From NCBI GenBank assembly GCA_038239345.1, contig JBBSEX010000006.1, positions 62,001 to 126,000 of the forward strand: a stretch of 64,000 nucleotides of DNA. The letters run 5' to 3'. Below are positions 35,547 through 45,107 of the stretch, in pieces. Made by a program: the position numbers and the translations under genes. The notes under the pieces are model-generated. The model worked only from the letters and a program-made list of their open reading frames with translations, searched no databases and was not told where the DNA came from. The DNA is from JBBSEX01 sp038239345. Lineage in GTDB: Bacteria; Acidobacteriota; Terriglobia; Bryobacterales; Bryobacteraceae. Within the stretch, counting starts at the first letter, position 1. Every line of letters starts with the position of its first letter.

Positions 35547-35894
35547 GGGGTCAGACACCTCTGCCCCTTTTAGCCGACACGTGTCGTTTACTGGTGTTTG
35601 TAAGCTATTGACAGATATGGCCACGGCGAGTTTCGAGGCATCCGAAATCGAGAAATCGCGGGGTTTTGGGGCGTTTTAGGGAACCGGCACTGAGCCATTT
35701 TATCGGTTATAAAACATTTTTTGGCCTACATGTTTTATCAATGGAATCAATAAGTTCCTAAACGCACCGACGTTGACTCAAACGAAACCGCCTGATTTGA
35801 GACCAGGAGCAATAAACAAGCTATCTCCTTTGTTTCAGAAAGATGCGGTGGATGGTTTAGAGAGTTGCAATTGGTGGCAGAGGTGTCTGACACC
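35547..35894 (+). repeat. AT-rich non-coding element flanked by GGGGTC-type inverted repeat (copy B)
   Basis: This spans nearly all of the 379-bp gap 35531-35909; I see no gene in it. The left end GGGGTCAGACACCTCTGCC (35547-35565) and right end GGCAGAGGTGTCTGACACC (35876-35894) form an inverted repeat with 1 mismatch in 19. The interior is AT-rich (17 G/C of 60 in 35701-35760) and carries the perfect palindrome CGACACGTGTCG (35575-35586). The interior sequence does not resemble copy A although the ends do. Probably a REPIN/MITE-like element moved by a transposase elsewhere; that is inference. Confidence 0.65.
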
Positions 35895-35909
35895 GTTTAA
35901 TCGTGGGAA

Positions 35910-36473
35910 CTAGGCAAGCCACTTCGCGAGTTTCGCTAAAGCTACCGCTCGGTGGCTGACGCGCCGCTTTAACTCCGGATCGACTTCTCCGAACGTCCTG
36001 TTAAATGGCGGATAGAAAAACAGCGGGTCGTAACCGAACCCGTTTGACCCGCAGGATTCATCGACAATCCAGCCTTCCACTTCGCCGCGAAATGTTACCA
36101 GTGCCTGGCCGCTCGCAACCAGCGCAATCGCGCAGACATACCTCGCTTTCCGATTTTCCACGCCGCGCAGTTTTTCGAGAAGCAATAGATTGTTACTTTC
36201 GTCTGTCGCGCCAGGACCTGCGAATCGAGCCGAATAAATTCCCGGCGCTCCGCCTAAAGCCTCCACTGCAATGCCAGAATCTTCGGCGATCAAATATTCG
36301 GCGGTGAAGGCGCCATAATACAGCGCCTTCTGGATCGCGTTTTCTTCAAACGTTTCTCCGGTTTCATCGGGCACGGAGATATCCCCCAGGTTCGGAAGCG
36401 GCTCAATTGGCAGGCCGCTGGCACGGAATTCCCGAAGCTTTCCCCGGTTCGTTGTCGCGCAATAAAGAATCAC
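35910..36473 (-). CDS. rdgB: XTP/dITP diphosphatase (non-canonical purine NTP pyrophosphatase)
   Basis: A 187-residue HAM1/RdgB enzyme: VILYCATTNRGKLREF at the N-terminus, GETFEENAIQKALYY, AEDSGIAVEALGGAPGIYSARFAG, GFGYDPLFFYP and the C-terminal ELKRRVSHRAVALAKL. It hydrolyses ITP, dITP and XTP to keep modified purines out of nucleic acids. The GTG start (36473) overlaps the rph stop as GTGA; a longer open frame upstream lies inside rph and is not conserved sequence. rph-rdgB is a common bacterial pair. Confidence 0.95.
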   Translation of the reverse strand: MILYCATTNRGKLREFRASGLPIEPLPNLGDISVPDETGETFEENAIQKALYYGAFTAEYLIAEDSGIAVEALGGAPGIYSARFAGPGATDESNNLLLLEKLRGVENRKARYVCAIALVASGQALVTFRGEVEGWIVDESCGSNGFGYDPLFFYPPFNRTFGEVDPELKRRVSHRAVALAKLAKWLA

Positions 36474-37192
36474 GCGATCTGTGCAAGCGCCGCGCGTTGG
36501 AGCGTGAAGAGGTCCTGAATTCCGGACCTGGCCAGTTTTAGCAGTTCGATTAACTGCTCGTCGTCGAACGGAGTTTTCTCCGAAGTTGCCTGTAGTTCCA
36601 CGAAGCGGCCCGATCCCGTCATCACGACGTTCATGTCGACATCGGCTTGCGAATCTTCTTCGTAACACAGATCGAGCACGGGAACGCCGCGCACGATCCC
36701 GACGCTGGTAGCAGCTATAAAATCGCGAATCGGCGATGTTTTGAGTACGCCGAATTTCTGTAGTTGGCGGAGCGCTTCCGACAGCGCCACGAAGGCCCCG
36801 GTAATCGCCGCTGTGCGAGTTCCCCCGTCGGCCTGCAGGACGTCGCAATCGAGAATGATACTGCGCTCGCCGAGGATCGTAGTATCGACGATGGCCCGCA
36901 GCGAACGCCCGATCAGACGTTGGATTTCGAGCGTCCGCCCCGATGCCCGGCCCTTCGAGACCTCGCGGGGAGTGCGCGTTGCCGTGGATCGCGGCAGCAT
37001 GGAATACTCCGCCGTTACCCAACCCTTTCCGCTGCCCCGCAGAAAGCTCGGCACGGATTCTTCAATCGAAGCCGCGCACAACACGCGCGTGTTCCCGATC
37101 TCAATCACCGCCGAGCCTTCCGCTGTCAGCAAATAATCTGTAGTAATCTTGACGGGACGCATCTCGCCCGCTTGCCGTTGATCGCCTCGCAT
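36470..37192 (-). CDS. rph: Ribonuclease PH
   Basis: A 240-residue RNase PH with the usual MRGDQRQAGEMRPVKI opening, AEGSAVIEIGNTRVLCAAS, GWVTAEYSMLPRSTATR, the RLIGRSLRAIVD motif and DCDVLQADGGTRTAAITGA. It trims tRNA 3' ends by phosphorolysis, in the cytoplasm. The ATG at 37192 matches the family start; a GTG at 37204 would add four residues and overlap the small upstream gene. Four bases separate it from the 49-residue membrane protein gene. Confidence 0.96.
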   Translation of the reverse strand: MRGDQRQAGEMRPVKITTDYLLTAEGSAVIEIGNTRVLCAASIEESVPSFLRGSGKGWVTAEYSMLPRSTATRTPREVSKGRASGRTLEIQRLIGRSLRAIVDTTILGERSIILDCDVLQADGGTRTAAITGAFVALSEALRQLQKFGVLKTSPIRDFIAATSVGIVRGVPVLDLCYEEDSQADVDMNVVMTGSGRFVELQATSEKTPFDDEQLIELLKLARSGIQDLFTLQRAALAQIA

Positions 37193-37196
37193 AAAT

Positions 37197-37346
37197 TTAC
37201 GCACCAGAATTCAACATGAGATAGAACAATCCGAACAATAGAGTGAACGCTATCAGGACAATAATCAGGCACGGAAGCGCGCCGATGTTTTCCTTCAGAA
37301 TCGACTTCAGATCGTTCTTGGGTTTCGCCTTCTTATACTTAACCAT
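37197..37346 (-). CDS. Small membrane protein (49 residues) upstream of rph
   Basis: A minus-strand ATG at 37346 begins a 49-codon frame that stops with TAA at 37197-37199. The protein has a Lys-rich head (MVKYKKAKPKNDLK) and one strong membrane helix (CLIIVLIAFTLLFGLFYLML). It sits 17 bp behind the isomerase stop and 4 bp before rph, tightly inside the run. This spacing and the head-plus-helix design support a real gene. Function unknown; short tail-anchored regulators or SecE-like adaptors look similar. Confidence 0.6.
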   Translation of the reverse strand: MVKYKKAKPKNDLKSILKENIGALPCLIIVLIAFTLLFGLFYLMLNSGA

Positions 37347-37363
37347 GATAGAACGCAGGCTAC

Positions 37364-39244
37364 TTACATAGCCCGCAAATGTTTGGCGGTTTGCTGAAAG
37401 AACTCCCGCAATGACCGCAACGTCCCTTCTTCTAAATCTTTTACGGTGATGGACACAACCCAGCGCCCGCGCTCGGCGAGAGCCATCTGTGTCGAGAGAA
37501 ACTGGGCGTGATGATATAAGGCCGGATAGTCCAGATCTGGAATCCGTTCGGTTGCCTCGCTGATCAGCACGGTAGACAGGCAGCGCCCGTGTCCGATGAT
37601 CATCTCATGATAGGAATGATTCATCGCCGGGCCTTCGTATACGTCGGCGGGCATCTTCAGCGTGGCGCGAAATAGCGAGTCGGCCGCGCGTTGGAGCGTG
37701 GCGCGCATCGCCCGCCCGCGGGGGGAATAGCGGGTGTCGCCGAAGAACGTCAGCTCGCCGTATTCGATTTTGCGGTCCGCGGCCAGCGCCTGGATGATCG
37801 ATGCATACATCGCCGGGGCCGTCGCGCCCTCGGCCCGCACATCGCCGGGCAGGAAGTCATAACGAAATGCAATGCCACCTCGCCAATTCACTTGCTTCTT
37901 GCTATCGCTCGAAATCGTGTCGCCTTGCTTCTGCATTTGCGGATACACACGATTGGTAATCGCCTTATACAACTCGACGCTGGGCTGGGTGACGAAGTTC
38001 ATCTTGCGCAGCCAAGCGATCCCGAACACTACGTAATGCATGAACTGCATGTAAGCCGAGATGTGCGAGCCTCGCGGCAGCGTCAGCAATGCCACGGGAT
38101 AACCAGCGCGACGCAACAGCCCCATCTTCTTTCCATCGAGCGTTGGACCACCCTTCGCCTGGACAGCGAGAAAAACTCGATCCTGGCGTGGATCCTTCGG
38201 GGCTCGATAATTGGTCAGCTTTAGCGGCTCATCGATTACGATCTTGATTCCCAATGCTTCGCTCTTGCCAAGGCTCTCTTCAAAATCCTGTTTTGTCCAC
38301 AGCCCGGCGCCGGCCCACTCTTTCGGCAGCAGCAGCGTAACTTTGTCCCGGCCCGCCACACCTTGCGTATGCAGAAAAGATGCCAGGCGCCAGGCTGTCA
38401 GGATGTCTTCTTCCGTCAAGGCGGTGGCCGCAATCCACTCCTGCAAATCCACTCGCGACAGCGCCAGTGGATACAAACTGCCGCGGGTGAGCGGCGCACT
38501 GTGACGGCCCGCGGTCCCATTCGCGCCGTCTAACTGCAGCTCCACACGGCGATATCCCCGCTCCCTCGCGAAGCGATCGAGGAAAGAATCCGGCAAGGTC
38601 ATATAGATGAAGTTGGCCCGCGAATCGACCTTGCACGATTCGTAGAGCGCGGCCAGTTTTTCCAGGTTCACAACCGGCTCATATGACGTCATCCCCATCG
38701 CCATGCCGACCACCAGCGTCCGCCGCAGCAGATCCGCCAAGGGGAGTTTTCCCCGACGCTGCATGTCTTCCAAGATGAACTTGAGCTTGGCGGGATCGGT
38801 GGAATCGAGCACGTAACATCGCGGACCGCGGCGCAATAAACCCAGCGCGTTGTACGTCGATTTATCTTCGGCCGATCCGCCCATGCCGGCCCAAATCAAA
38901 AACTGCAGCGGCGCGTCGTGCGCCTCTTTGATACCGGCCCGAATCTCGTTCACTTCGGCCATCACCAAGCCGGCCCACTCGGGATGTTCTTGCGCTTGCC
39001 AGGCAAGGTTGAAGACGCCATAGCTATTCTTCGTCACCTTACCGCCGTTCACTTCCATTCCGATTCCGATCAGTGGATTGTGATCCGGCTCCAAAGAGTC
39101 CAGACCTTTCTTGCGAGCGCGCGCATCGAGCGCTTGCAATCGGGTGAGCAGCGAATTTTTTTGGAATTGGGAGAAGGACGACTCCGACTCGGGAGTGTCC
39201 TGATATAGCGAAAGAATCACGTTCTTCAGTGTGGCACGGCGCAC
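37364..39244 (-). CDS. Glucose-6-phosphate isomerase-like protein
   Basis: A 626-residue protein. A phosphosugar-isomerase region has FLIWAGMGGSAEDKSTYNALG followed by CYVLDSTDPAKLKFILEDM, like the VVIGIGGS and VSNTDP segments of PGI. Downstream ISAYMQFMHYVVFGIAWL and PSVELYKAI also fit the fold. It is longer than ordinary Pgi (about 450-550) and diverged, so it may be the main isomerase or act on another phosphosugar. The start is a GTG, and other starts are possible. The downstream neighbour is the 49-residue membrane protein. Confidence 0.65.
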   Translation of the reverse strand: MRRATLKNVILSLYQDTPESESSFSQFQKNSLLTRLQALDARARKKGLDSLEPDHNPLIGIGMEVNGGKVTKNSYGVFNLAWQAQEHPEWAGLVMAEVNEIRAGIKEAHDAPLQFLIWAGMGGSAEDKSTYNALGLLRRGPRCYVLDSTDPAKLKFILEDMQRRGKLPLADLLRRTLVVGMAMGMTSYEPVVNLEKLAALYESCKVDSRANFIYMTLPDSFLDRFARERGYRRVELQLDGANGTAGRHSAPLTRGSLYPLALSRVDLQEWIAATALTEEDILTAWRLASFLHTQGVAGRDKVTLLLPKEWAGAGLWTKQDFEESLGKSEALGIKIVIDEPLKLTNYRAPKDPRQDRVFLAVQAKGGPTLDGKKMGLLRRAGYPVALLTLPRGSHISAYMQFMHYVVFGIAWLRKMNFVTQPSVELYKAITNRVYPQMQKQGDTISSDSKKQVNWRGGIAFRYDFLPGDVRAEGATAPAMYASIIQALAADRKIEYGELTFFGDTRYSPRGRAMRATLQRAADSLFRATLKMPADVYEGPAMNHSYHEMIIGHGRCLSTVLISEATERIPDLDYPALYHHAQFLSTQMALAERGRWVVSITVKDLEEGTLRSLREFFQQTAKHLRAM

Positions 39245-39313
39245 ATACGCCGCGTTGTAACCAAACCGCGACCCGCTTGTGATAGCGCTAAGCTAAAACT
39301 AGCGGCCTTCCCC

Positions 39314-41425
39314 TTGAATACGCCAATTCAGCGCTTCTTCGATCTTTCCGTCCTGGGTCTGATTGCCAGCGGATATCTGGCGGTGGTTGGATCGGGTTAC
39401 CTCGATCCGCCGACGGCCCTGCTGGTTGGCGCAGGCCTGCTGTTGCGCGGATTGATGGTGGCGGGGATCGTTCGTTTTGAAATTTCCAACCGCACGGTTA
39501 CGATTCTTACCTCGCTGTACATCGCGTTTTACCCGCTCGATTATTGGCTGCTCTCCAAGGATTTCGTCCGCTCCACGGTCCACCTGGTCTTCTTCATCGC
39601 GACTGTGAAAGTTCTGACTTCGAAGACGAATCGCGATTATACATACCTGAAAGTGATCGCTCTGTTGGAATTGCTGGCGGCCTGCATTCTGTCGGCGAAT
39701 CTCAGCTTTTTCGCTTTTCTAGCCATCTTTCTTCTGTTCGGCGTGGCCACGTTGTGTAGTTCCGAAGTTCGCCGATCCACCGAAATCGTCGCTGAGCAGC
39801 AAGGCGGCCTGGTGGTCAGAGGACGCCCGCGGATGCTGAATTGGCGGCTGGCCACGCTGAGCGGTTATCTGTTTGCTGGAATTCTCGCGCTCACCGCGGG
39901 ACTCTTCTTCTTATTGCCACGCACTGCCCAAGCGGCTTTCCGGCATCTGGTGCCGCACCATTACCATCTGCCTGGATTTTCCAACGAAGTGATACTCGGA
40001 CAGATCGGCGAGATCAAGATGCAGGACACTCCGGTGATGCATGTGCGCGCCGAGGTGCCGGAAATGGCCGACCGCATTCAACGCTTGAAGTGGCGGGGTA
40101 CGGCGCTGGCGCAGTTTGACGGCAAGAAGTGGTTCAACCCTTCGAGTAACGGCGAGTTCTTGGCGGTAAAGCAGGGGCAGGTGAACCTGGCGAGCCTGGA
40201 ACAGCGGCGGCGTCGAGGGAAGCGAGTCTCCTACGAAGTTCACCTCAAGGATTTCGCCTCCGACACTCTGTTCATCGCCGGTACTCCGGAGTTTTTACGG
40301 ATAGCCTCGCCGATCATTATCCGCTCCTGGTTTGACACTTATCGTCTGGCGTCCAACACGTCCGGTTCCGTTATTTATTACGTGCACACGTTTCTGGAAA
40401 ATGAAAACAGCGAGCCTCTTACTCCCGAGCCGCTGACGGCGTTCGTCCGGGAACAATACGTCCGGTTGCCGGCATTAGATCCGCGCGTGCCGAAGCTGGC
40501 GCTGGAAATGGCGGCCGGCGAACGAACCCCGGAGGCGCGGGCCCGAGCCATCGAAAAACATCTGCGGACCGGTTACGGCTATACGCTGACACTGCCTTCG
40601 AGCGAAGTACCCGATCCGCTGGCCTATTTTCTATTTGAGCGTAAGAAAGGCCATTGCGAATATTTCGCGTCGTCGATGGCGGTGATGCTGCGGACGCTCG
40701 ACATCCCGGCACGGGTGGTTACCGGATTTCAAAGTGGCATCTTTAATCCGATCAGCGGCTGGCAGTTGATCCGCGCCTCGGACGCCCATAGTTGGGTGGA
40801 AGCCTACATTCCCGGGCGGGGCTGGATTACGTACGATCCAACGCCACCCGATCTCAATCCGCAGGCGATGTCTCTGCTGTCCCGGTTCAATCTCTACGTC
40901 GACGCGGCCGAGGTTTTCTGGCAGGAGTGGGTGCTCAACTACGATCTCGATCGTCAAATCCAGCTTGCCGCGCGGATGGAAGAGTCCAGCCGCAACGTAG
41001 GGTCCAACTGGTCAACCAATTTGCTTTCCCGGATGAACTTTGGATGGGAAGAAGTAAAGGGCATCGCCCAACGCTACTGGATCGCCGCCGGAATGCTAAC
41101 CGTCTTTTTATTCCTCGGCTTCACGCAAGGACGGGCATTGCTGGATCTTTGGCGGATGCGGCGGCACGGGCGGAAGGTACGGCGGGGTGAGGCGAATCGC
41201 TCCGATGCGACCCTTCTTTATGAGCGCATGTTGCGGGCGCTGCACCGCCGGGGAATCGAGAAGCCCGGCTGGCTGACTCCGCTGGAATTTTCGCGCGTAC
41301 TACCAGCTTCGGAATTCTCGCCCATTGTGATTGACCTGACCCAGGCCTATCAGGATTTGCGGTACGGCGGAAATCACGCCGCCGCACCGCGCATCCTGGA
41401 ACTGCTGGAACAATTGGAAAAGTAA
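39314..41425 (+). CDS. TgpA-type transglutaminase-like membrane protein
   Basis: A 703-residue inner-membrane protein. Five to six N-terminal helices (about 10-200) precede a large periplasmic transglutaminase-like domain with the triad Cys448 (KKGHCEYFASS), His492 (SDAHSWVEAY) and Asp508 (ITYDPTPP). A further helix near 595-615 and a C-terminal DUF4129-like cytosolic end complete it. Its start is a TTG. The triad is intact, so peptidase or cross-linking activity is plausible. The stop directly abuts the convergent VIT/VWA stop (41425/41426). Confidence 0.88.
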   Translation: MNTPIQRFFDLSVLGLIASGYLAVVGSGYLDPPTALLVGAGLLLRGLMVAGIVRFEISNRTVTILTSLYIAFYPLDYWLLSKDFVRSTVHLVFFIATVKVLTSKTNRDYTYLKVIALLELLAACILSANLSFFAFLAIFLLFGVATLCSSEVRRSTEIVAEQQGGLVVRGRPRMLNWRLATLSGYLFAGILALTAGLFFLLPRTAQAAFRHLVPHHYHLPGFSNEVILGQIGEIKMQDTPVMHVRAEVPEMADRIQRLKWRGTALAQFDGKKWFNPSSNGEFLAVKQGQVNLASLEQRRRRGKRVSYEVHLKDFASDTLFIAGTPEFLRIASPIIIRSWFDTYRLASNTSGSVIYYVHTFLENENSEPLTPEPLTAFVREQYVRLPALDPRVPKLALEMAAGERTPEARARAIEKHLRTGYGYTLTLPSSEVPDPLAYFLFERKKGHCEYFASSMAVMLRTLDIPARVVTGFQSGIFNPISGWQLIRASDAHSWVEAYIPGRGWITYDPTPPDLNPQAMSLLSRFNLYVDAAEVFWQEWVLNYDLDRQIQLAARMEESSRNVGSNWSTNLLSRMNFGWEEVKGIAQRYWIAAGMLTVFLFLGFTQGRALLDLWRMRRHGRKVRRGEANRSDATLLYERMLRALHRRGIEKPGWLTPLEFSRVLPASEFSPIVIDLTQAYQDLRYGGNHAAAPRILELLEQLEK

Positions 41426-43747
41426 TTACTTCTTCAACGGACTGATAAAAGCCACCTCATGCAGCGCCGATATGGCTTGCAGTTTTTCGGCTGAGACCCG
41501 GGCGATCACAACCCTTGCGCCTTTTGGCTGCCCGAGAATCTCGACGCCCATCTGCTTCAGTTTTTCCAGCATCTGGGGCGATACATCCGTCAGCCAAATC
41601 TGAACGTCGATCTTGGTACCCGCCGGACGTCCGAGCAGCGTGGGGTCGATTTTCGAGACCGGCGTTTTTCTTACCTCGCGGTAAGCTTCAGCGTCAGCCA
41701 CCCTCCGCCCGATTGGTTGTGGAGGCGGCGGCGCTGCTCCGCGGTAGCCACCTATCGACGACGGATAAATGGATGCTGTCGGACGCGATTGCGCGAATTG
41801 CTTCGGGGCCCCCGGGGAATGGCTCTCTTGCGGCTGGCCGAACACGCCGTCAAAACTCATCCCCTGTGGCATCTCCACTGGCACATCGATCCGCCGCGCC
41901 TTGCCGCCATCGGTAATCGTTGTCTCTTCCACGGCGACGAACGATGTGTATTGGGTCATCAGCTTATAGTCCAGACCCACTTGCGTAATCGATTCGCGCA
42001 GATCGGGGCGTTGCATGCCGCGCTGCGCACCAAGCCAATCCTGGCTCATCAAATCCTCCACGCGGGAGCGAGCCCAGAGCGTCGCGATTACGTCGTGCTT
42101 CGGTTCGGATGCCGGCAAGCTAACGCGGATCTCGCGTTCGAAGGGACGCCCGGCCATCTTGCCGCGGAGGCGAATCACGCCGCTACCGGCTCCCGTGTAG
42201 CGGCCTGTGACCACGACGGGTTTCGACCCGAACAAATCGGGGATCCGCGAAGGATACACGTCGGACACCGCAAGCCCTCCCCAATCAATCGAAATATCGG
42301 TCAGTAGCGGATTGCGCACGCGCTCATGGAAGCGTTGGGCCGCCGCTTCGCCATCGTCTTCGAGGCCGATATAATCCACTTCACCGCGTCCGTAGCGGGC
42401 CATGTTCTCCAGCAGAAAGCGATTGATCGAACTGCCGATTCCCATCGAAAAGACGCGCGCCATTGGATGCTTTTGCACCTCGGCGATAATCTCCATGTCG
42501 TTTCCCACTTCGCCATCGGTTATGAAACAGGCGACACGCACGTGGTCCTGTTGGTCCGATGGATCAAGCGATGCGCGGATGGCTTTCATCATTTCGGTGC
42601 CGCCGCGTCCGGCTCGCGTGGCCAGGAATTCCTGGGCGATGCGAATGTTTTCCCTGGTCGCGGGCACGGGCTTGGGAAACAGAATATGTTCATCGCCAGA
42701 GAACGTGATCATATTGAACGTGTCTTTGGGGTTCATCTGATCAAGCACAAGCTTCATCGTGCGCTTGGCGGTTTCAATGGGGAAACCCATCATGCTGCCT
42801 GATGTATCCAGGACGAAGACGATCTCTTTCGGCGTCGCTTCCTGGGGCGTTACGCGCTGCGGCGGCTGCAGGATCAGCGTGAAGTAGCCGCCCTTTCCAG
42901 GGTTGTAGGCAAGCAGGGCGTCTTCGATCCCCTTCCCCGCGACGTCGTACTTGAGGATGAAGTCTTTATTGGGGATGGTTGTCTGATCCTTTAAGTGCAC
43001 GATCGCTTTCCGGTCGCCCGATTGGCTGACAACCACCCCATGCGTCGGCGATTGCAGGTTGGTAACCGGCACGCCGGCATCGAGATTCACTTCCATGGTG
43101 ATATCGTGTCCGGCGCGTGTGCCCTCCGTCATCACGGGTGGAGCGATATTCCCGGCGTCGGTAACGCTGGCCGCCATGTAGCGCGGGGCCACCACCATCG
43201 GGAAAACGAACTGATAGGATCCGGCTTCGTATTCCAGCTTTTCCACGTAGCTGATGGTGATGTTCACCGCTTCACCGGGCATGATATTCGCCACCGATTG
43301 GGTAAAGATGTTGGGACGCTCCTGATCGAGCAGCGCGGCGACATGGCCGGAATTACGAGCCGCGTCATACATGGCTCGCGCTTCTTCGCGGCGTTTGATG
43401 ACACCCTTCACTTTGCGCCCGCCCACCAGCATTGTCATGTCGTCCACCGCGGAATTTTGCGGGAGTGGAAAGGTATAGACGGCTTCGATTTTCTCTTTGG
43501 ATGGATTCACGAACTGCTGGGTCACGGTGACCCGAGCCAGGAATCCACTAATATCGGCCCTGACGTTGGTCTGCTTCAGCGGACAGAAATCCTGGATGTT
43601 TCCCTTTGCATCGAGCCGCACGAGCGACCCTTGCGTGACTTTTGCCGCAGGCGGACGGACGCCGGGCCGTTTCGCCGCGGTGACAATCAGCAGGCTTCCG
43701 GCGGCGATCGTGGCGAAGGCGCAATAACAAATCGTTTTAAGCTGCAT
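41426..43747 (-). CDS. VIT and von Willebrand factor A domain protein
   Basis: A 773-residue secreted protein. Signal peptide, then a VIT domain (about 35-170) and a vWA domain opening with VFVLDTSGSMMG, whose DxSxS is the metal-ion adhesion site. The C-terminal part (about 650-770) contains a Pro/Arg-rich stretch and a compact domain ending HEVAFISPLKK. The layout follows the inter-alpha-trypsin-inhibitor heavy chain group, which bind proteins at the cell surface. The ATG at 43747 has AGGAG 7 nt upstream; an in-frame TTG two codons earlier does not. Confidence 0.9.
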   Translation of the reverse strand: MQLKTICYCAFATIAAGSLLIVTAAKRPGVRPPAAKVTQGSLVRLDAKGNIQDFCPLKQTNVRADISGFLARVTVTQQFVNPSKEKIEAVYTFPLPQNSAVDDMTMLVGGRKVKGVIKRREEARAMYDAARNSGHVAALLDQERPNIFTQSVANIMPGEAVNITISYVEKLEYEAGSYQFVFPMVVAPRYMAASVTDAGNIAPPVMTEGTRAGHDITMEVNLDAGVPVTNLQSPTHGVVVSQSGDRKAIVHLKDQTTIPNKDFILKYDVAGKGIEDALLAYNPGKGGYFTLILQPPQRVTPQEATPKEIVFVLDTSGSMMGFPIETAKRTMKLVLDQMNPKDTFNMITFSGDEHILFPKPVPATRENIRIAQEFLATRAGRGGTEMMKAIRASLDPSDQQDHVRVACFITDGEVGNDMEIIAEVQKHPMARVFSMGIGSSINRFLLENMARYGRGEVDYIGLEDDGEAAAQRFHERVRNPLLTDISIDWGGLAVSDVYPSRIPDLFGSKPVVVTGRYTGAGSGVIRLRGKMAGRPFEREIRVSLPASEPKHDVIATLWARSRVEDLMSQDWLGAQRGMQRPDLRESITQVGLDYKLMTQYTSFVAVEETTITDGGKARRIDVPVEMPQGMSFDGVFGQPQESHSPGAPKQFAQSRPTASIYPSSIGGYRGAAPPPPQPIGRRVADAEAYREVRKTPVSKIDPTLLGRPAGTKIDVQIWLTDVSPQMLEKLKQMGVEILGQPKGARVVIARVSAEKLQAISALHEVAFISPLKK

Positions 43748-43810
43748 GGACAATCTCCTCGCGTGGGAAATGCCACGAGGAACTATTTCCTTTCAGCTTT
43801 TACGGTCGGT

Positions 43811-45052
43811 TCACAACAGACGGCGTGAAGCGGGCTTCGCCAGCCGGACGCCGAGACGTGTTTCCCGGCGGCGCAAGCGCTCACAATCTTCCAGCACCAG
43901 AGCCGTGCGCGTCATTTCCAGGGCCATGGCGTAGTTCCGTTCGCGATGCTCATAGTGCTTGGCGAGCTCTTCATAAGCCGCCACGCGAAACGGATTCCTG
44001 CACTGCACCAGCTCAGCCAAACCGGCGAGGCAGGCGCTTTCACGGCCCAGTTTCTTTTCGAGCAGCGCCAAATCCCACAGCGTGCGAAACAGCAGTTCAT
44101 CTTTCAATCCCCGCTCGATGGCCCGCCGGAACAAATCGGCCGCGCGATCGGGCTGATCGGCATTTCGTAGCCAGCGTCCCAACCCCACCATCTCCGCGCC
44201 GTGAGCCAGGTTCGATTCTTCCGGCGAGCGAAAGGCCCACGGCACAATTCCTGTGAGACAGGCGAGAGTGAGAATATCAATCGCGTTGTGGTGGAAGATC
44301 GGCACCATGCGAAAGGCTTCCGCGGTGCGCAGATACTCGAAATACACGTAGGGGATCATCTCTCCCGGCAGATCGCCGGTCCGCTCCACCCCCAGAATTT
44401 GATTTTCCAAATCGATCAGGCGGCAGCTATCGAAACGCAGCTTCCACAAGCGTCGCGCGCCGAAAAGCAGATCCAGATGGCGCATTCGGGCAAACGGCGG
44501 ACGCGATCGTGTCATGCGATAGCGCGTCTCCAGCAGAGGCTGATCGTAGGCTTTGCCGTTATAGGTGACCAGCACCGAAAACTGCGCCAGGTATTCGGCC
44601 ATGGCCCACAGATGGCTGGCTTCTTCGCCGTAATCGCGCATGAAAAACTGGCGTATGCGAAAGCCTTCCGGCGTGATGCGGCCAATGCCCACAAGGAAGG
44701 CGTAGGTGCCCGAGCCGCCGGCCAGTCCCGTGGTTTCGGTATCGAGAAAGGCCCATTCCGCAGGCGAAGAATTGGCGATTTCGCCATTGGAAATACGGTT
44801 CAGCAGATCATGCGGCAGTTCGGCCAGCGAAGAAATATCGGCGCTGCCATGCCGCTTATGACATTCGTACAGCTTCTCCATTTCCAGGTGCTTGCCGAAA
44901 GGCGTTTCCACCTCACGGCCGCCGAGAAGATCCAGTTTGGGACTGGGCTTCGGGGCATCGCGCGGGGGACGCAGCGCGCCCGATTCATACTTCCGGTCGA
45001 TACGCGCGATGCGCTTCCGGAGTACGGCCAGTTGTTCCTGAATCTCGCTCAC
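43811..45052 (-). CDS. RNase H-like (YprB/DEDD-type) nuclease with C-terminal helical repeats
   Basis: A 413-residue protein. An N-terminal basic/coiled region is followed by an RNase H-fold exonuclease-like core: AFLDTETTGLAGGSGTYAFLVG, LVTYNGKAYDQPLL, LDLLFGARRLW and HHNAIDILTLACL, matching the DEDD pattern of YprB-type proteins. The last 130 residues look like TPR-type repeats (GAEMVGLGRWLRNADQPDRAADLFRRAIERG). Substrate unknown, probably nucleic acid. GTG start. Confidence 0.82.
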   Translation of the reverse strand: MSEIQEQLAVLRKRIARIDRKYESGALRPPRDAPKPSPKLDLLGGREVETPFGKHLEMEKLYECHKRHGSADISSLAELPHDLLNRISNGEIANSSPAEWAFLDTETTGLAGGSGTYAFLVGIGRITPEGFRIRQFFMRDYGEEASHLWAMAEYLAQFSVLVTYNGKAYDQPLLETRYRMTRSRPPFARMRHLDLLFGARRLWKLRFDSCRLIDLENQILGVERTGDLPGEMIPYVYFEYLRTAEAFRMVPIFHHNAIDILTLACLTGIVPWAFRSPEESNLAHGAEMVGLGRWLRNADQPDRAADLFRRAIERGLKDELLFRTLWDLALLEKKLGRESACLAGLAELVQCRNPFRVAAYEELAKHYEHRERNYAMALEMTRTALVLEDCERLRRRETRLGVRLAKPASRRLL

Positions 45053-45107
45053 AGCTTCGCCTTTTCTTTGCCTTGATTATGATACCAGGGAAAAGGCGAG
45101 GCGACGA

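Noticed and set aside
35910..37022. 370-codon version of rdgB extending through rph
   Set aside because: The first 183 codons overlap rph in another frame with no homology; RdgB proper begins at the GTG overlapping the rph stop.
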